DNA of 64,000 nt from Tuctoria greenei (lineage: Eukaryota; Streptophyta; Magnoliopsida; Poales; Poaceae), in assembly GCA_036927565.1 (NCBI GenBank), contig JAYESD010000008.1, forward strand, positions 170,400,922 through 170,464,921. The letters run 5' to 3'. Made by a program: the position numbers and the translations under genes. The notes beneath the pieces were generated by a model, which had not been told where the DNA came from, ran no database searches, and was given only the letters and a program-made list of their open reading frames with translations. Of this stretch, positions 31,793 to 44,108 are shown in pieces. Positions within the stretch are counted from its first letter, which is position 1. Each line of letters begins with the position of its first letter.

Positions 31793-34361
31793 CCAGGGAA
31801 GGAAATCCTCCCTGGGATGTTCCCTGCCCCCCTGGTTTCTCAGGGTGAGCGCTCCCCTGGAGTGCCTATTCATTTGGCAAGTTGGGGGAGAAAATACCAG
31901 AGGTTTTAAAAAAACAAAAAAACATTAGAAAATTTGAAAAAAAACAATCTGAAAATTAAAAAAATCAGAAAAAAATCTATAAAATGAAAGATTTGTAACA
32001 TAAGACATACAAATATAATATCATACAAATTCGAGTTCCATCATTACTACAAATATCATTAAAATTATTTATACATTACAAAAGTATCCTACAAAATTTA
32101 AATAATGCGCCAACATAAAAAATCCTTCTCCAGTAGCTCCAAAGAATTGCATACACATACCTGCGATGCATACATAGCACACGATCAATTACAATCTCAT
32201 ATCATAAATGTCCTAAGAGTGAGAACTGAAGCCTGAATCTAGACATGTCCCATTCAAATTCTAAACAGAAGTGCATGGGCAACAACCAAGCCGAAAGCTA
32301 ATGGATCGCCTCCTATTTTTTAAACGAAATACCTAGAAGAGAGTCCTTTATGAACATTCAGATTGCCATTTCTATAGAGATCTCTAAACCAATATGCATA
32401 TTGTCCATATAACCCTTATTAACACTGAATGTAAGAAAAAAAATTGCCTATGGAGTATGGACAAAAAAAATCGAATTCAACTTGTCGTATCAACTAAAAA
32501 GGTAACCTTCTGTACAATAACAATGAGAAGATTAACAATTCAGAAGAAAGGATTGACTATGAATCTTAAAATAGTTAATTTTGTAGTAAGCAGTAAAGAG
32601 TAAAAATGTGTACTTGAAAGAGACATTCACCCCTGATCCAAACTATAATACACTGCAAGACAAAAAACAGTTGCTTTCAACATATGTTGGTAACTAAAGC
32701 AAGCTTACATGTTCAAAATATTGTCGCTAGACATCCACTCAAGTCATAGCTCACATTAAAAGTGACAGAATCGATCCATTAAAAGAAATAATTTATACAA
32801 ACCAAATGCAAGCAATCAGTTTTGACAAGCTTTCTGCAGAAGCGACATACCACTTCTGCGAAAGAACTATACCTGACTTCAGTTTTGGAGCTAATGTTGA
32901 GAAGACCAAGTAAGACATGAGTGCTAATGTTGAGTTTTCTGATCGTGCCAAACACTGATTGAAACAAACATGAAAATAAAAAGAAAAGTACCTTAACAAA
33001 GCTTGCATTGATGTAATCTTGCATTGATGTAATCACTATTTGAAGTCTGACTGTTTTTTTATGAATTCAGCTGTACCCTAGCGTCATCAACTACAGACAT
33101 GAAACAAGTCAGAGTCAGATTCATAATTCTTCAAGTTTAATTGGAATTTGCTAGATACACACTAATAACCACCATAATGTATGGAAAAAAACTGTAAACG
33201 CTCACATGGTAGGACACCACTTTTCAGGATAACGAGCCACACTGATACTTGGCTTTTTGAGATCAATCAACCACCTTGCTCACTGCTCAAGAAAGAACCT
33301 AACCGAAGCATGAACAAATGAAACAATTGGATTAGTAGATTAATAAAAAAACAACATGGGTCAAGATAAAAGGGGATAACAAGATACTTCAAAATAATTA
33401 CAGGTATTTATTTGATTCAACTTGTGATCTTGCAGCAACAACATAGGTTCTTCAATACAAACATTAAGAATCACATATATTTTACTTGAGGTATGGGGTC
33501 CTAGTTCATACTAACCATCTTATGCCCATTTTACTACATCGTATTGACATTAAGGAGGTACATTCAGTATGTTGCATCATTATCATAAAAATATTACACA
33601 ACATCACAACGTGTTAAGGATCACAAAACAGAGATAGTATTATGAATAAGATAGTAATATGAACTTTTGAACAGTGCTTAAAATATCACCTTGAAGCTTC
33701 CACACCGTACCTGATCAAAATAGGCAAGAAAAATATTTAGCAGCTGTTAAGGATGGATCTATGAATCCTATTAGAAAGGGGAAACACAAGGAGATGAAAA
33801 GACTAAATTGCAGAGCAGGGGGAGAAAAGTACATCGGGGAAAAAGAGGAAATTGAGGAAGCGTAGGGAGAGGCCGGACCTGGCGATTGCAGTAGGGAGTA
33901 GGCAGGAGATGGCGGCAGCGCAGGAGAGGGTGCAGGAACGACCGTCAGCTAGGCGAGATTTGTCGGCGGCGCACCGGATTCAGCGAGATGCACGTGGGCT
34001 TCGGCGGGAGGCGCTGCTCCGGGGACAGCTCCGGGAGCACTGATCGGCAGCGCGAAGGAGAGGCGACGTAGTCTGGCGGGGGAGGCGAGAGGCGGCGCTA
34101 CAGGGGAGGATAGTGGCGGCGCTGCTGCACTGGGGCGAGACGCGAGCAGCGGAGAGACGAGCGACGCGGGGGCGAAGCGTGAGCAGGCGCGGGTTTCCTT
34201 CCCGACCTCGCGAGCCCGGCCCAGAAAGTCCCGTTCTCCCCCGTGGAATGGACCGGGAAAATAGATTGTCAAATAGGCCTACAAGAAATTTTGCCTCGAA
34301 GTTTTCTGAGCCGAGGAATGGGCCAGGATCCCTCAGGGATCCCGAGCTACCAAAGAAGCCC
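31793..34361. other. Interior of the PIF-like element, no gene recognised
   Basis: AT-rich, with many A-runs from 31900 to 33800 and a CpG-rich block at 33850-34250. Reading frames are short and without recognisable domains. The GC-rich block could be a promoter or first exon of a minus-strand transcript, but I see no coding continuation. Confidence 0.4.
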
Positions 34362-34364
34362 TTA

Positions 34365-34919
34365 TGTGGGTGACTTGGCCCCGACCCTCACACGCATCCT
34401 TTGTTGTCCACTGAACACGGGATTTCTATAGTTGTCATTGTGGTATGCACATTTCAACGCGACACTTGTGTTGCCATCCAAAGAGTGACTACAGCCTTCT
34501 AGTCGCTCGTTTAACAGGTGACTGGTCGACTTGTTTTATAGATTTTTAAAATGCCAGTTATTAATATTAAATGATTAAAAACGACTATTAAAAAAATTCC
34601 TCGGTTGCCGCAGATCACAACAACCGGCCCGAGCGGTCTTGCCAATGGGCCGTGCTACCTACTTATTACAGTTCGAGTCGTCGCCCTACACGCTGGCGGC
34701 CCAAGCCAGCGCAGCTGTTGCTGTTCTCTGCTCCGGCGACCGTGACTGTTGACTCCACTCGCAGCGAGCGCGAGGGGTTCCGCCGGAGGCATCGCCGTAG
34801 CCAAGTAATCCCCGTCTTCGGCGCCGCGCTGCCGCTTTCCACCCTCCGTTCCCCGGCCGAAGCTAGCCGTCCCTAGGTCCAGCGACGCGCCGGTGGCGGA
34901 AGGAACCCATAAGCGAAGT
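34365..34919 (+). promoter_or_regulatory. Upstream region and 5' UTR of the C2H2 membrane-protein gene
   Basis: The DNA between the PIF element and the first exon becomes CpG-rich from 34620. The CpG-rich block around 34660-34880 is consistent with a promoter/5' UTR. No clear TATA box is seen. Confidence 0.4.
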
Positions 34920-37900
34920 ATGCCGAGCCGTGCTTGGCGCCCCAGCCTCCCTCCTCGCTGCTCTGCTCTCGGCTTCCTTCGTTCTCGTCACCGGATCGCG
35001 TCAGGTACTTAGAACACTTCGCGCTCGCTTCTCTTGCCGGATTCCAGATTTGTACTCGCGATCTATCATGCTTTGCCGGTTTCCGTGATGCAAACACTCA
35101 CTCATTCTTCTCCGGTTTCTGGGATGCAAACGTTTTACTTGTATTGGGAGGGGAATCAAGCTTCGTGTTGGGCAGATTTGGTGAGCAAAGCAAGGAGTGA
35201 CAAATCCGAGCTTCATTCCTCGCCTGTAGTGGGAATAATTATTGTATTTATGGTGCGATTGATTATGCAAAGCTAATTTGGACTTAGGCTTGAATCGTTA
35301 GTTAGCCGTATTGGGGCAACAGGTTATCTGAGAGGTGTGAGGGCAGTTGCTGGTCCGTAGTATTTTAGTTTGGTGAGCTTTCACCTCTTGTTGAATCTGC
35401 ATACTGATACAATTTATTTCGTGTTACCGTCTTTGCAATTTTACGGTTTGGAGTCCTGATGCTAACAGTCTGGGCATACACTAGCCAATCTGATTAGTTT
35501 TATGTGCTTAACTTGCATCCTGTTCAAAAGCTATGGAACTCTGAGTTTTGCTGTGAAAATGTCATCGAATTAAAATTTCTGCACTGCAATTGCCTTTGAT
35601 TGCAGGAAGCTAAATACTCGTAGAAGCAAGGTACTAGTGGCAAATCACTTTCCTTGATCTTGCGACACAGGGAACAATAAATCTGATTAGATATTTTCCC
35701 TATTGGAATTAGAGCTGATAGTACATGTTCGCCGTGAGTAGAAAATGTTGCACACTCAGTACTCCATTATATTACTGATATATTGAGGGGAATATATTAC
35801 TGATATATGATTTATGTACTGTTACACTTGCTTGATTATTCTCTTTGATGTTAAAATGAATAGCTTGTTACCATTCTGGCTGATTCGAAAACTGTTATTT
35901 TTATGCTTTAGGAACTCCATGAAGCTGCTGGATCCAGGTACTGTGCTTAATCCCACAAACTAACTGTTCGTTTATTAGGAACATACAGAAATTTTCATGT
36001 ATTATTTTGTCCTGTACATTCCTCTCAAAATAAGATGTTTTTGTTCTGCACATTACATTATAAGGTTCACACCTAGATCTACCTAAACTTTCTCACCCTA
36101 AACCAAAAACAACTAGAATTTCTTGAATCTCACAATTCTTTTATCTAACTTGTTTGAGACATGACCTCTTGTATCTCATTTGATTTCAGAAGTCTTCTTC
36201 AAACAAATCTACACACACATGAGGTGCATTGCTCAAGGCAAAGGAGTCGTGCAGCTTGGAAAGCTATTGATGAGGTACCACATGCAATTTCACATTTATC
36301 TCTGCATTTTCGCATTAACAATATTTTATACATATTAAAATAACCTTTTTTTGTGGAGTATTTGATGCCCTTCGTGGAAAAAGAGAAGTATCAACTCCCA
36401 AGCAAATGTAGACTCCGTCCTGATAATGACATGTTTCGGGAGCAAGAGCAACATAAAATTCATTATGATGTTAATGAATGGCGTTGTGGATTCTGCAAGA
36501 AAGCTTTCCGAGCAGAGAAGTTCCTCGATCAACATTTTGACAATCGGCACAAGGATCTAGTGGATTATGTATGTTTGCTTCACAGTTATTATTTTTGCTT
36601 GATATATGTTTACTTAATAGTAATTTGGTATTGTTTGTGAGGCCAGTACAAGGGGGGTATTCAATTCTAATTTTTCTGTTCAATTTACCAATTTTAAGTA
36701 ATATGATATTTATGGCATTCCTGTGCCCAAGCTCCCTGTGACAGTAGCCATTAAAGTACCAGGTGAAATAAAATACAGAAATCTATATTTTACAAATATG
36801 AAATAAAATCTTATGCAATCTACCCTGATATAATGTTTCCACCTCAGCAACAACCAGCATGAATTTATGCTTCCAAGTTCCATTTGTTAATGGAAGAATG
36901 TACTCTGGAAATAATAGCATTTTGTATGCTCAAAACACTTGAAGACTGTCTCTTAGTCTGACTTTCCTACGAGTCACTCTGAAGGAACTAATCCTTGATG
37001 CTGATATCATGTTATGAAAACAAGGCCAACTTCACAAATATTATTTCCAAAATGAATAATGAAAGAACAAATGAAAACTATTTTGACTTGTTCATCACAA
37101 ATTTTACAATCAGGCATTATTTAGATAATTCCATATTTTATCAGCCAGTGTGCGGAAAAGAACCCATGCAAGGCTGCATTTCTGTACTCTTATTTTTTGC
37201 AGTGTTATCCTAAACGGCCGTTTAGGCTGTTTAAACGCTAAACTGAGCTTCACTGTGTAGTTTAGGTCCTAAACAGGAATTAAACAGGCCAAAGATCGTT
37301 TAAATGGGCGAAACAGGCTAAACGAAACGGATTTTACACGAGTTTAAACACATGTTCAACTGTTTAGGCGAAGGAGCAAGCACGCAGGGTACCATCGGCC
37401 TGTTAACCTGCGCACCTGTTCAGACGGCTCGTTGCCCACATGCAGGGTTCGCTTCTGCCGATAGTATCGCTTCATTTGATAGTCGAAGAGAGGCGACTTC
37501 TACTTGCTTCGCAGCATTAGCCGCCTCTCCTCCCCTCCCCACGCGCACTCGTACCAGAAGCCCCCCCCCCCCCCCCCCCCCCCCCTCCCCCCCACGCCGG
37601 CAGATAACTTGTTAGAATTTTTTTGTCTACCTTTTCTTTCATAATTTGTTATATTTGCATTTTGCAGATTTATCCACTGCCCGTTTTTATATTCTACAAA
37701 TCATTCTATTGCTCATAATTCATGTTGTTATGTAAATTTGTACTATCTCTGCTGTTTACTTGAGATACAAGCAAGATCTTGTTCAAAAGTAAACTGGAAA
37801 GAACTCTCTTTCGGTGCTACAGTACAAACCGTTTAATCCGTTTAAACACCATGTAAATGCTGTTTAGACAGTCTAAACGGTAAACAGACCTCCACTTCCT

Positions 37901-40863
37901 GACTACCGTTTAGGATAACACTGAATTTTTGTCTTAAACGTGACTGCAATTTTCATCATTTGGCTGACAAGCTGTCAGATAATTCTTATTGACCATGTTA
38001 CAAATGAGAATAACTACAATGCAATCAGCACTCTGGTGCAATCGTGCAAAAATTAAAGCTGAACCATACGATATTCATTCAACGGTTACAACATTTTTAC
38101 ACTTAAACCCTCTCACCTGATACTATAACACTATTGTTAGTTAGAGGGGTTTAAGTGCAAAAATGCAGCAACCGTTGGATGAAGATCGTGTGATTCAGAT
38201 ATAATTTTTGCATGATTGCACCAACATGCTGATCGCATTTTAGTTGTTCCCTTTACAAATGCAAATCACAATGTTCATGCACAAATTTGGTAAGATATTC
38301 ACGAGCTGCCCTATCAGAGTTTCAGCAAGTCAACAAAAGAAAGGTTGTGTATAACTATAGTCTATAACGTGAACGGGCCTGTGGCCCGATGGAAAGGGAG
38401 CGGGTGTTGCTCCCAACGGCGGGGTTTGATCCCCCGCCTCGCATCCTTACCTCTGGTTTCAGGAGAGCTCCCGGCTCTGGAGGAACGAAAAAAAAAAAAA
38501 AACTGTAGTCTATAACCCATATAGTCTCCTGATTTATTTTAATCTGTTTTTATTTGAAAAAGATTAGAGGTCAGGTGACTTTTAACAATCATGCACTTGT
38601 TTTGTCTATCTGTCAAACTTTATTTTATGTATGTGTGCTTCTGTGTGTGTGGGTGGGTAGGTGTGGTTGTATTCTTTTCATTAGATATTCGTTAACAATC
38701 CTGGAAATGGTAGATCTTGATTTATTATGTTTAGAGTGAAGGAAGGTGCTTGGCGGATCTATGTGGAGCACTTCACTGTGATCAGGTGATGGAGTTCAAG
38801 AAACCAAAGAGTAAATGCAATGCGGCTGCAGCTACAAGGAATCATCATCTTTGTGAGGTTCTTATCACCTATTTGTTACTGCTCTACATTTATTTGTTTG
38901 GTTTTGTGTTATTCTGGTACATGCATTATTGCTGTCCCTGTGCTGATAATTGTACATTTTTTTTATCATGTACTGTTTGTGTAATATCTGGTATTAGGTA
39001 TGGTATTCTAGGTTCATGTTTGACACAACTAGACACATTATGTCTTCCATTTTGTATGATAGCTATTCTGGTGCCACCGCCTTGATGGTAGAGCAGAGTA
39101 GCAGTAAAACTCTTAGTCGAGGAAGAAACTGACTAGGGCTTGAACCTGTCAGCAAAAAAGGGCCCTTAGCTTTGCTATTTCATAGAAATACGTGAACCAA
39201 CCAAACTGCTTTCAGAGCTATACATGGACAGCATGCACATCCTGAGTATATGGTTGGAATGCGCTGGATAGCTGGCCTTCGTGGCCTTTCTCACTCCCGC
39301 GATGATAAAATCTTCTCTCTTAATACAATACTTTGGGGCCCGGAGCTTGGAGGTCTTCCCCTTGGGCCGAGTTTTTAGGAGCTGTTCTGGTATTGTCTCA
39401 TTGTCTGACACCATTTTTCTTTAGAACCATTGTTTTGCACTGTGATACTGATTTGCAATATCAAATCATATCTGTAGGTATGCTGGTGTGTTTGGTTCAT
39501 TAATTATAATTTACTCTTAATTATATGGTATAATGTGAAAATTTACCTTTTCCTCAGTACCGAGTCACTTATGACACCCTCTGCTTGTATGGCCTGATTG
39601 GATATTAGCCCATTTGAGATGATATTGACTCACTATTTGAGATTCTTCGAAAATTATAGCCCTGTTTATTTTGTTAACCTTGTTTTGTTCTTTGGTTCAT
39701 AAACAAGGAATGTGTAATTTACCTAGATTTTAACTTGTGAATATGTGATAGCTGTATCTAACTGCTGTCCATGCCTTCAAACAGAGCCTTGCTGACAGTT
39801 GTTTTCCTATAAATCAAGGGCTTTCTGCCAGCCGTCTTCATGGTAAGTAGATGCTGTATGAATGTAACTATCGTATACTCATAGTTATCTCATTGACAGA
39901 GGTTTCATTCTCATGCACTGGTTTTGTACAATTATTCTGATGCAGCTTTTATTTTTGTAGAATTTTTCTTACGCCAATTTTGCGATGCTCACACTTGCAG
40001 TCGGGGCACTAAACCTTTCCCAAAAGGTGGCAGGGTGAGAATTTTTTTACTTAGAAACCTATGTTCGATTCTGAGTTTCCGACAATATTGTTGCTGACCT
40101 TTTAGGTTAGCTTTGCATTAACCAATTGAGCTTTCAAAAATGTAACATTCATTTTTTTGAAACAAGCACTAAGGGAAGCCCGTGCTGTGGTAGTAATATT
40201 ATTAATATACAATATTAATATAAAAGAGAACTGTAAATGTGCAGGAATAAAAGCTATCTATACAAATTGACAAACTTGTTGAAGTGTTGTTTTTCCAGTT
40301 ACATTCCGTGAGCCTGCGAAGTAGCTTCCTCTAAGAATTAGGAAATTTAGCTTCCAAGACTAGTAAGATGGCCTTCAATCAGCAGAACTATTCTTTGTTG
40401 CGTGTATGCATGGGCATGTAGAGATATGCATGGTCAATTAAAATAACCATTGTCATTTGTAGAGGCCTTTGAACCTCTTTTCATCTAGTCTGAGAAGTCG
40501 GTAAATTTTCGTGTACAATGGTTACTGTACAATTAAGCTATCTATACAAATTGATAGGAGCTCCTGAAGGATCTTGATAATATTTCTTGCATTTGCTATT
40601 GATTATGGGCTTCACTTTGCAGAAACAAACAAACAGGTTCTACTTGGCTCTCTGTATCTTGACACTGATACTTTTGCCTCTGTTCTATCTCATAACATTT
40701 TTGCAACAGAGGTTTGTGCTATCTACTTTGCGAATAAGAACATTTCTTGTTAATCGAACATTCATGTGATTTTTTTCATACACTGTTTTGCAGGGAAATG
40801 AAGAAAGGTGTTCAGGGTCTCAAACGTTTTTCAAAAATTAGACAGAAGAATAAAGCACCCTAG
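34920..40863 (+). CDS. C2H2-finger protein with signal-like N-terminus and C-terminal TM, 9 exons
   Basis: Exons: (34920)-35004, 35912-35937, 36190-36274, 36359-36568, 38735-38857, 39785-39842, 39961-40034, 40623-40711, 40794-40863. All are GT-AG and phases agree from exon 1 (ending VTGSRQ) onward, giving about 272 codons. Exon 1 in the frame that joins exon 2 is signal-peptide-like (LLAALLSASFVLV). Exon 4 has one C2H2 finger, C-x2-C-x12-H-x4-H, within CGFCKKAF...HFDNRH. Exons 5-7 are Cys-rich. Exon 8 holds a membrane helix (FYLALCILTLILLPLFYLIT), followed by a basic tail. I know it only as a conserved plant protein without assigned function; a secretory-pathway membrane protein is inferred. 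The ATG at 34920 is one frame off the signal-peptide frame, so the start is unresolved (frameshift, non-AUG start or another exon). Confidence 0.8.
37200..37923. mobile_element. Nonautonomous hAT element in intron 4
   Basis: The ends are CAGTGTTATCCTAAACGG and, reverse-complemented from the right, CAGTGTTATCCTAAACGGTA. The 8-bp target duplication ATTTTTTG / AATTTTTG (37192-37199 and 37924-37931) has one mismatch. Subterminal DNA repeats TTTAAACGG / CCGTTTA motifs. The interior includes 25 consecutive C (37561-37585). No transposase. Confidence 0.85.
38007..38252. mobile_element. Mutator-type MITE in intron 4
   Basis: An exact 9-bp target duplication TTACAAATG (37998-38006 and 38253-38261) flanks an element whose two halves pair over about 110 bases. 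Examples are GGTGCAATCGTGCAAAAATT on the left and GGTGCAATCATGCAAAAATT from the right. A 9-bp duplication with long inverted ends is typical of Mutator-like MITEs. Confidence 0.85.
38369..38501 (+). mobile_element. tRNA-derived SINE in intron 4
   Basis: A 133-bp element with an A-box-like GGCCCGATGGA (about 38383-38393), a B box GGTTTGATCCC (38423-38433) and a 3' A-run. It is flanked by a 15-bp duplication, ACTATAGTCTATAAC (38354-38368) and ACTGTAGTCTATAAC (38502-38516), with one mismatch. The Pol III boxes plus A-tail identify a SINE mobilised by LINE machinery. Confidence 0.88.
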
Positions 40864-42233
40864 TTGTAAGTTTCCTTCTGCACACTAAAATCCTAGAAGA
40901 TGTATTTACCATTTTGCTTCAAGTAGCTATCATGTAGAATTATACTACCTCAGACTGCTTTGGCTTGATCTGACAATCAACACAGTTAAGTTGAACTGCC
41001 TTGGCTGTCGGAATGTCAATTGTCAAGCCCAAGCAACCGGATGGAATAATAACTAACATTTACCCCATGAGTTGTTCAATTTGTCTGTTTACTGTGGACT
41101 ATGAAACTGTCTACGGTGTGCCATTGAACAGTCTAAACTATCTAATCCACACCCTTAGGTCCGAACCACCCCAATATAAATACTGCATTGTGGCAGTTTC
41201 AAGCTGGTATGATTGTTTCATTTGTACAGTTGCTGTCAGTTAGCACAATTTGCTACATTTAGCACAAAGTGAGGCTACAGTAAAAGAACTGAGTCAATTC
41301 TTCATCTGATGAAAAACAGGGTGTATATAGTTTTTAGTTCAGGGTAAGGAATCATGTTTGGTTGGTAAAATGGATTCCTTGTCTAATTCGAGATGCGTAT
41401 TCTGGGTAATCACTGTTTAGATTTTCCGTACATCCTGATGGTATAATTCTTACAGACTCCCAGTTCTCTACTTTTCCTTGTTTGCTCATGCCCTGCTTGT
41501 ACCGTCTGCAGCGCTGCATACAGACGAAAACATCAAAAGGTGTCTAGTTTTTGTGAGCTTACAGAAGGTATTTGTTGTTGTTAGCCCTGCCCTCTAAAAA
41601 ACATAGGGTCTACATGACTGTATATACAATCTCAGATGGCAGTGATGCAGCAACATATGTGTATTCTTGTATTCAGTATTATTACAGATATGAGCGTGCC
41701 TGATATGGATTTTGGAGCGCTTACTCGTGTTGTCAAATTCTGCCGTACTCGCATAATGTGTTAATATCTCGACATGATCCTCTCTGCTTACACTACTGGC
41801 AGCCCTTCGGTGTACCAAAATAGATAGCTGCTGCCTTTTTCTTGCAGCAGTATTTTTGGACATCACACTATCTGTCGCAATATATTTTTTTTTGCCTTAG
41901 ATATGGTCCCACAGTTTTTTTTTGCCACTGACATTTGCACATTCTGGCGCTGCGTAGCCAATCCTCAAAAATCTGTCTTCTAAGCTTTGGTAGTTTCCCT
42001 GCGTGAGAGATTGAAAAGCTGGGCTAGATTATTTATGTTACGATGATGCTCTGCCCATGTTCTTCATTTTACATGTCGCTCCTAGTGGAAATGAAGGTAC
42101 CAAAATATTAGCTCCATTTCAAAATAATTGCCGTTTCAGACAATCAATTGAAACTATAACGCTACTGTGCACACAGACCCGTATATAACAAGCAGCAGCT
42201 ACTTTTTTATTTTTATTTTCTGGAATTCAGACG
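40864..42233. other. Intergenic DNA between convergent genes
   Basis: It contains the 3' UTR of the C2H2-finger gene and the downstream side of the esterase gene. Only scattered short frames are present. 42110-42150 resembles a Stowaway fragment (CTCCATTTCAAAATAATTG). Nothing else recognised. Confidence 0.5.
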
Positions 42234-44072
42234 CTACGTCCCCTTCCTCCGAAGCCGCCGGATCACTCGACCAGCACCGGGGGCAATAGGTGTGAGACGG
42301 GAGATAGTAGAATCCCCGTCCGCTGGGAGCAACTCATCGGCTCCTCTACTAGCTATAGGGCCTCCTTCCCGTTCGGCGCCTTGATGATGGTCGTGCATGA
42401 CCTTCCGTTCAATCTCCGATGATAGCTCCTCCGTCCTCTCGTCCAGCCAGGCGACGATGTCGTGGAAGACGGCGTGGATGTTGTCCGGTGACTCGCCGGA
42501 GGTGAGGGCGTGCCACATGCCCGGGTAGAGCTTGAGCGTCTTGTCCTTGCTCGCCGCCGACTCGTAAAGCAGCTCGCTCACGGCCGGGTCCGTTACCTTG
42601 TCCGCCGCACCGTGCACGATGAGGAATGGCAACGTCACCTGTATGTATACAGACATTAATTATTATTTAGTTTTTATGCAGAGTTTAATAAAAAATGGGA
42701 CAATGGAAGAATATAAGTAAAAAAGGCAAGGTTTAATCAATCAACTAATAATGAAATTTCCATTATCTCTAAAGAAGAAAAAATATAGAAAACAAATAAT
42801 GTGGTAGCTGACGACCTGATGCAGGAGGTTGGCCTCGAGGTGGAGGCTGACCTTGAGAAGTTCGTACGCCGTCTTGAGACGTGGCTTTCCCTTGTAGCAG
42901 TAAGGGTTTCGGCGAATCTCGTCTCTCTTCTCTTGGCTCTTGTATGCAGAGTCGATGACGTCGTTGGATGGCACGATTTTCCACGTGGGAATGATGTTGG
43001 TCATGGCCTTGAGAATGTTGACCACCACAGGGTGTGGCCTCATGTCATCTGCGATCTGCAACCACCACACCGTACCGCGTTAGAACTAATTAGAACTATA
43101 CGGGTTGGGTTATTTGGGTAATAAGCTTTGCTCTTGATCTCGATCTTGTTGTCATTTGAATAATAATGAACTGAATTGGTCGATATTATATAATAGGCTG
43201 CATGCATGCCAAGTTGTTGTCAACATACAGTCTAGACAAACATGCATGGAATAAACAAGATCGAAAGTTTCTAACGAACTGTGCCAACCAGCTCAGCTGG
43301 CATGGGGTTTAATTTAGCTTATTATCTTAGCTTACTCAATGACTAATATAACATAATTAATCCGTTGATGAAACGTAAAGAAGGTAGGCAGATCGAAAGG
43401 CGCGCGTGGAGTAGCAGGTACCTTGCACATGGGCGCCACGAGGACCGCGCCGCTCCAGAAGTCGGGGCGAGCGCGGTGGAGGAGGAGCGCCACCGCGCCG
43501 CCCATGGACTCGCCCAGCAGGAACCGGCGGCGGCGACTGCTACTGTAGGCGGCGGCGGTGGCCTTAGAGACGAAGAAGGCGTCGCAATCAGCGACGAGGG
43601 CGTCGAAGTCCGGGACGTAGCCCTGGAGGCCGTCGGAGCGTCCATGGCCCTCGTAGTCGAGGCCGTAGACGGCGTAACCGGCGCTCGCCAGCCGCTGGCC
43701 GGTTCCGCGCATTGTCACCGCGCACTCCACCGCGTACCCTAGTGAGTCGTCGTTTGTCGTCAGATGCATGGAGGAGATGAAAGTGAAACCAAGGTAGAGG
43801 AGGAGCTAGCAGAGGAGATGATCGACGACCAACCGACCATGGCAGAGGAAGACGAGGGCCTTGATCTGGTCAGTCTTCTTGGGCACCCATCGGCAGGAGA
43901 AGAGCCGCATCCCCCGCGAATTGCTCACGTATTCCTGCGCGTCCACTCGATCGTTATTAGGTCGGTAACGGTAAGACTCCACCACAAGGATGTGAGATGG
44001 ACGGATGATTACCTCATGGTATTCGTACTTCACAGGCTCGCCATGATCGCCTTTGCTGCTGCTGCTCGCCAT
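42234..44072 (-). CDS. Monoacylglycerol lipase / caffeoylshikimate esterase-like hydrolase
   Basis: Exons on the minus strand: 44072-44013, 43934-43838, 43738-43422, 43055-42816, 42638-42234. All introns are GT-AG, and the product is 372 aa. If the 78-nt intron 44012-43935 were kept, the protein would gain 26 aa without a stop. The family is the alpha/beta hydrolases of the plant MAGL group (lysophospholipase, monoacylglycerol lipase or caffeoylshikimate esterase activity). Oxyanion FLCHG at the exon 2/3 junction; nucleophile elbow GESMG (Ser130); GAADKVTD with Asp251; YPGMWHAL with His281, numbered on the spliced form. Blocks GYAVYGLDYEGHGRSDGLQG are typical. The C-terminal 60 residues after the core are charged and look like an extension. 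No signal peptide or TM; likely cytosolic or membrane-associated. An upstream in-frame ATG exists at 44108, but MASSSS is the usual family start. Confidence 0.9.
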
Positions 44073-44108
44073 CCTGCAGACGATCGAGCCGGGAAAGAAG
44101 AAGACCAA

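Larger units (their letters stand above)
19648..34361. mobile_element. PIF/Harbinger-like nonautonomous element, split by the Sirevirus
   Basis: The left end GGGCTAATTTGGCAGCATGG and the reverse complement of the right end (GGGCTTCTTTGGTAGCTCGG) form a clear inverted repeat. TTA flanks both ends (19645-19647 and 34362-34364), the PIF/Harbinger target duplication. Without the Sirevirus it is about 2.6 kb. The interior 31793-34361 is AT-rich with a GC-rich block at 33850-34250. I see no DDE transposase; the Ala/Pro-rich frame at 33949-34272 (-) lacks any recognised domain. Confidence 0.65.

Noticed and set aside
35605..35630. Possible small exon between AG and GT in intron 1 of the C2H2 gene
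   Set aside because: Including it gives a stop in the signal-peptide frame, while direct joining of 35004 to 35912 keeps phase and yields a sensible protein.
39175..39414. 79-codon minus-strand frame in intron 5 of the C2H2 gene
   Set aside because: Possibly a LINE or other repeat fragment, but I could not identify motifs, ends or a target duplication.
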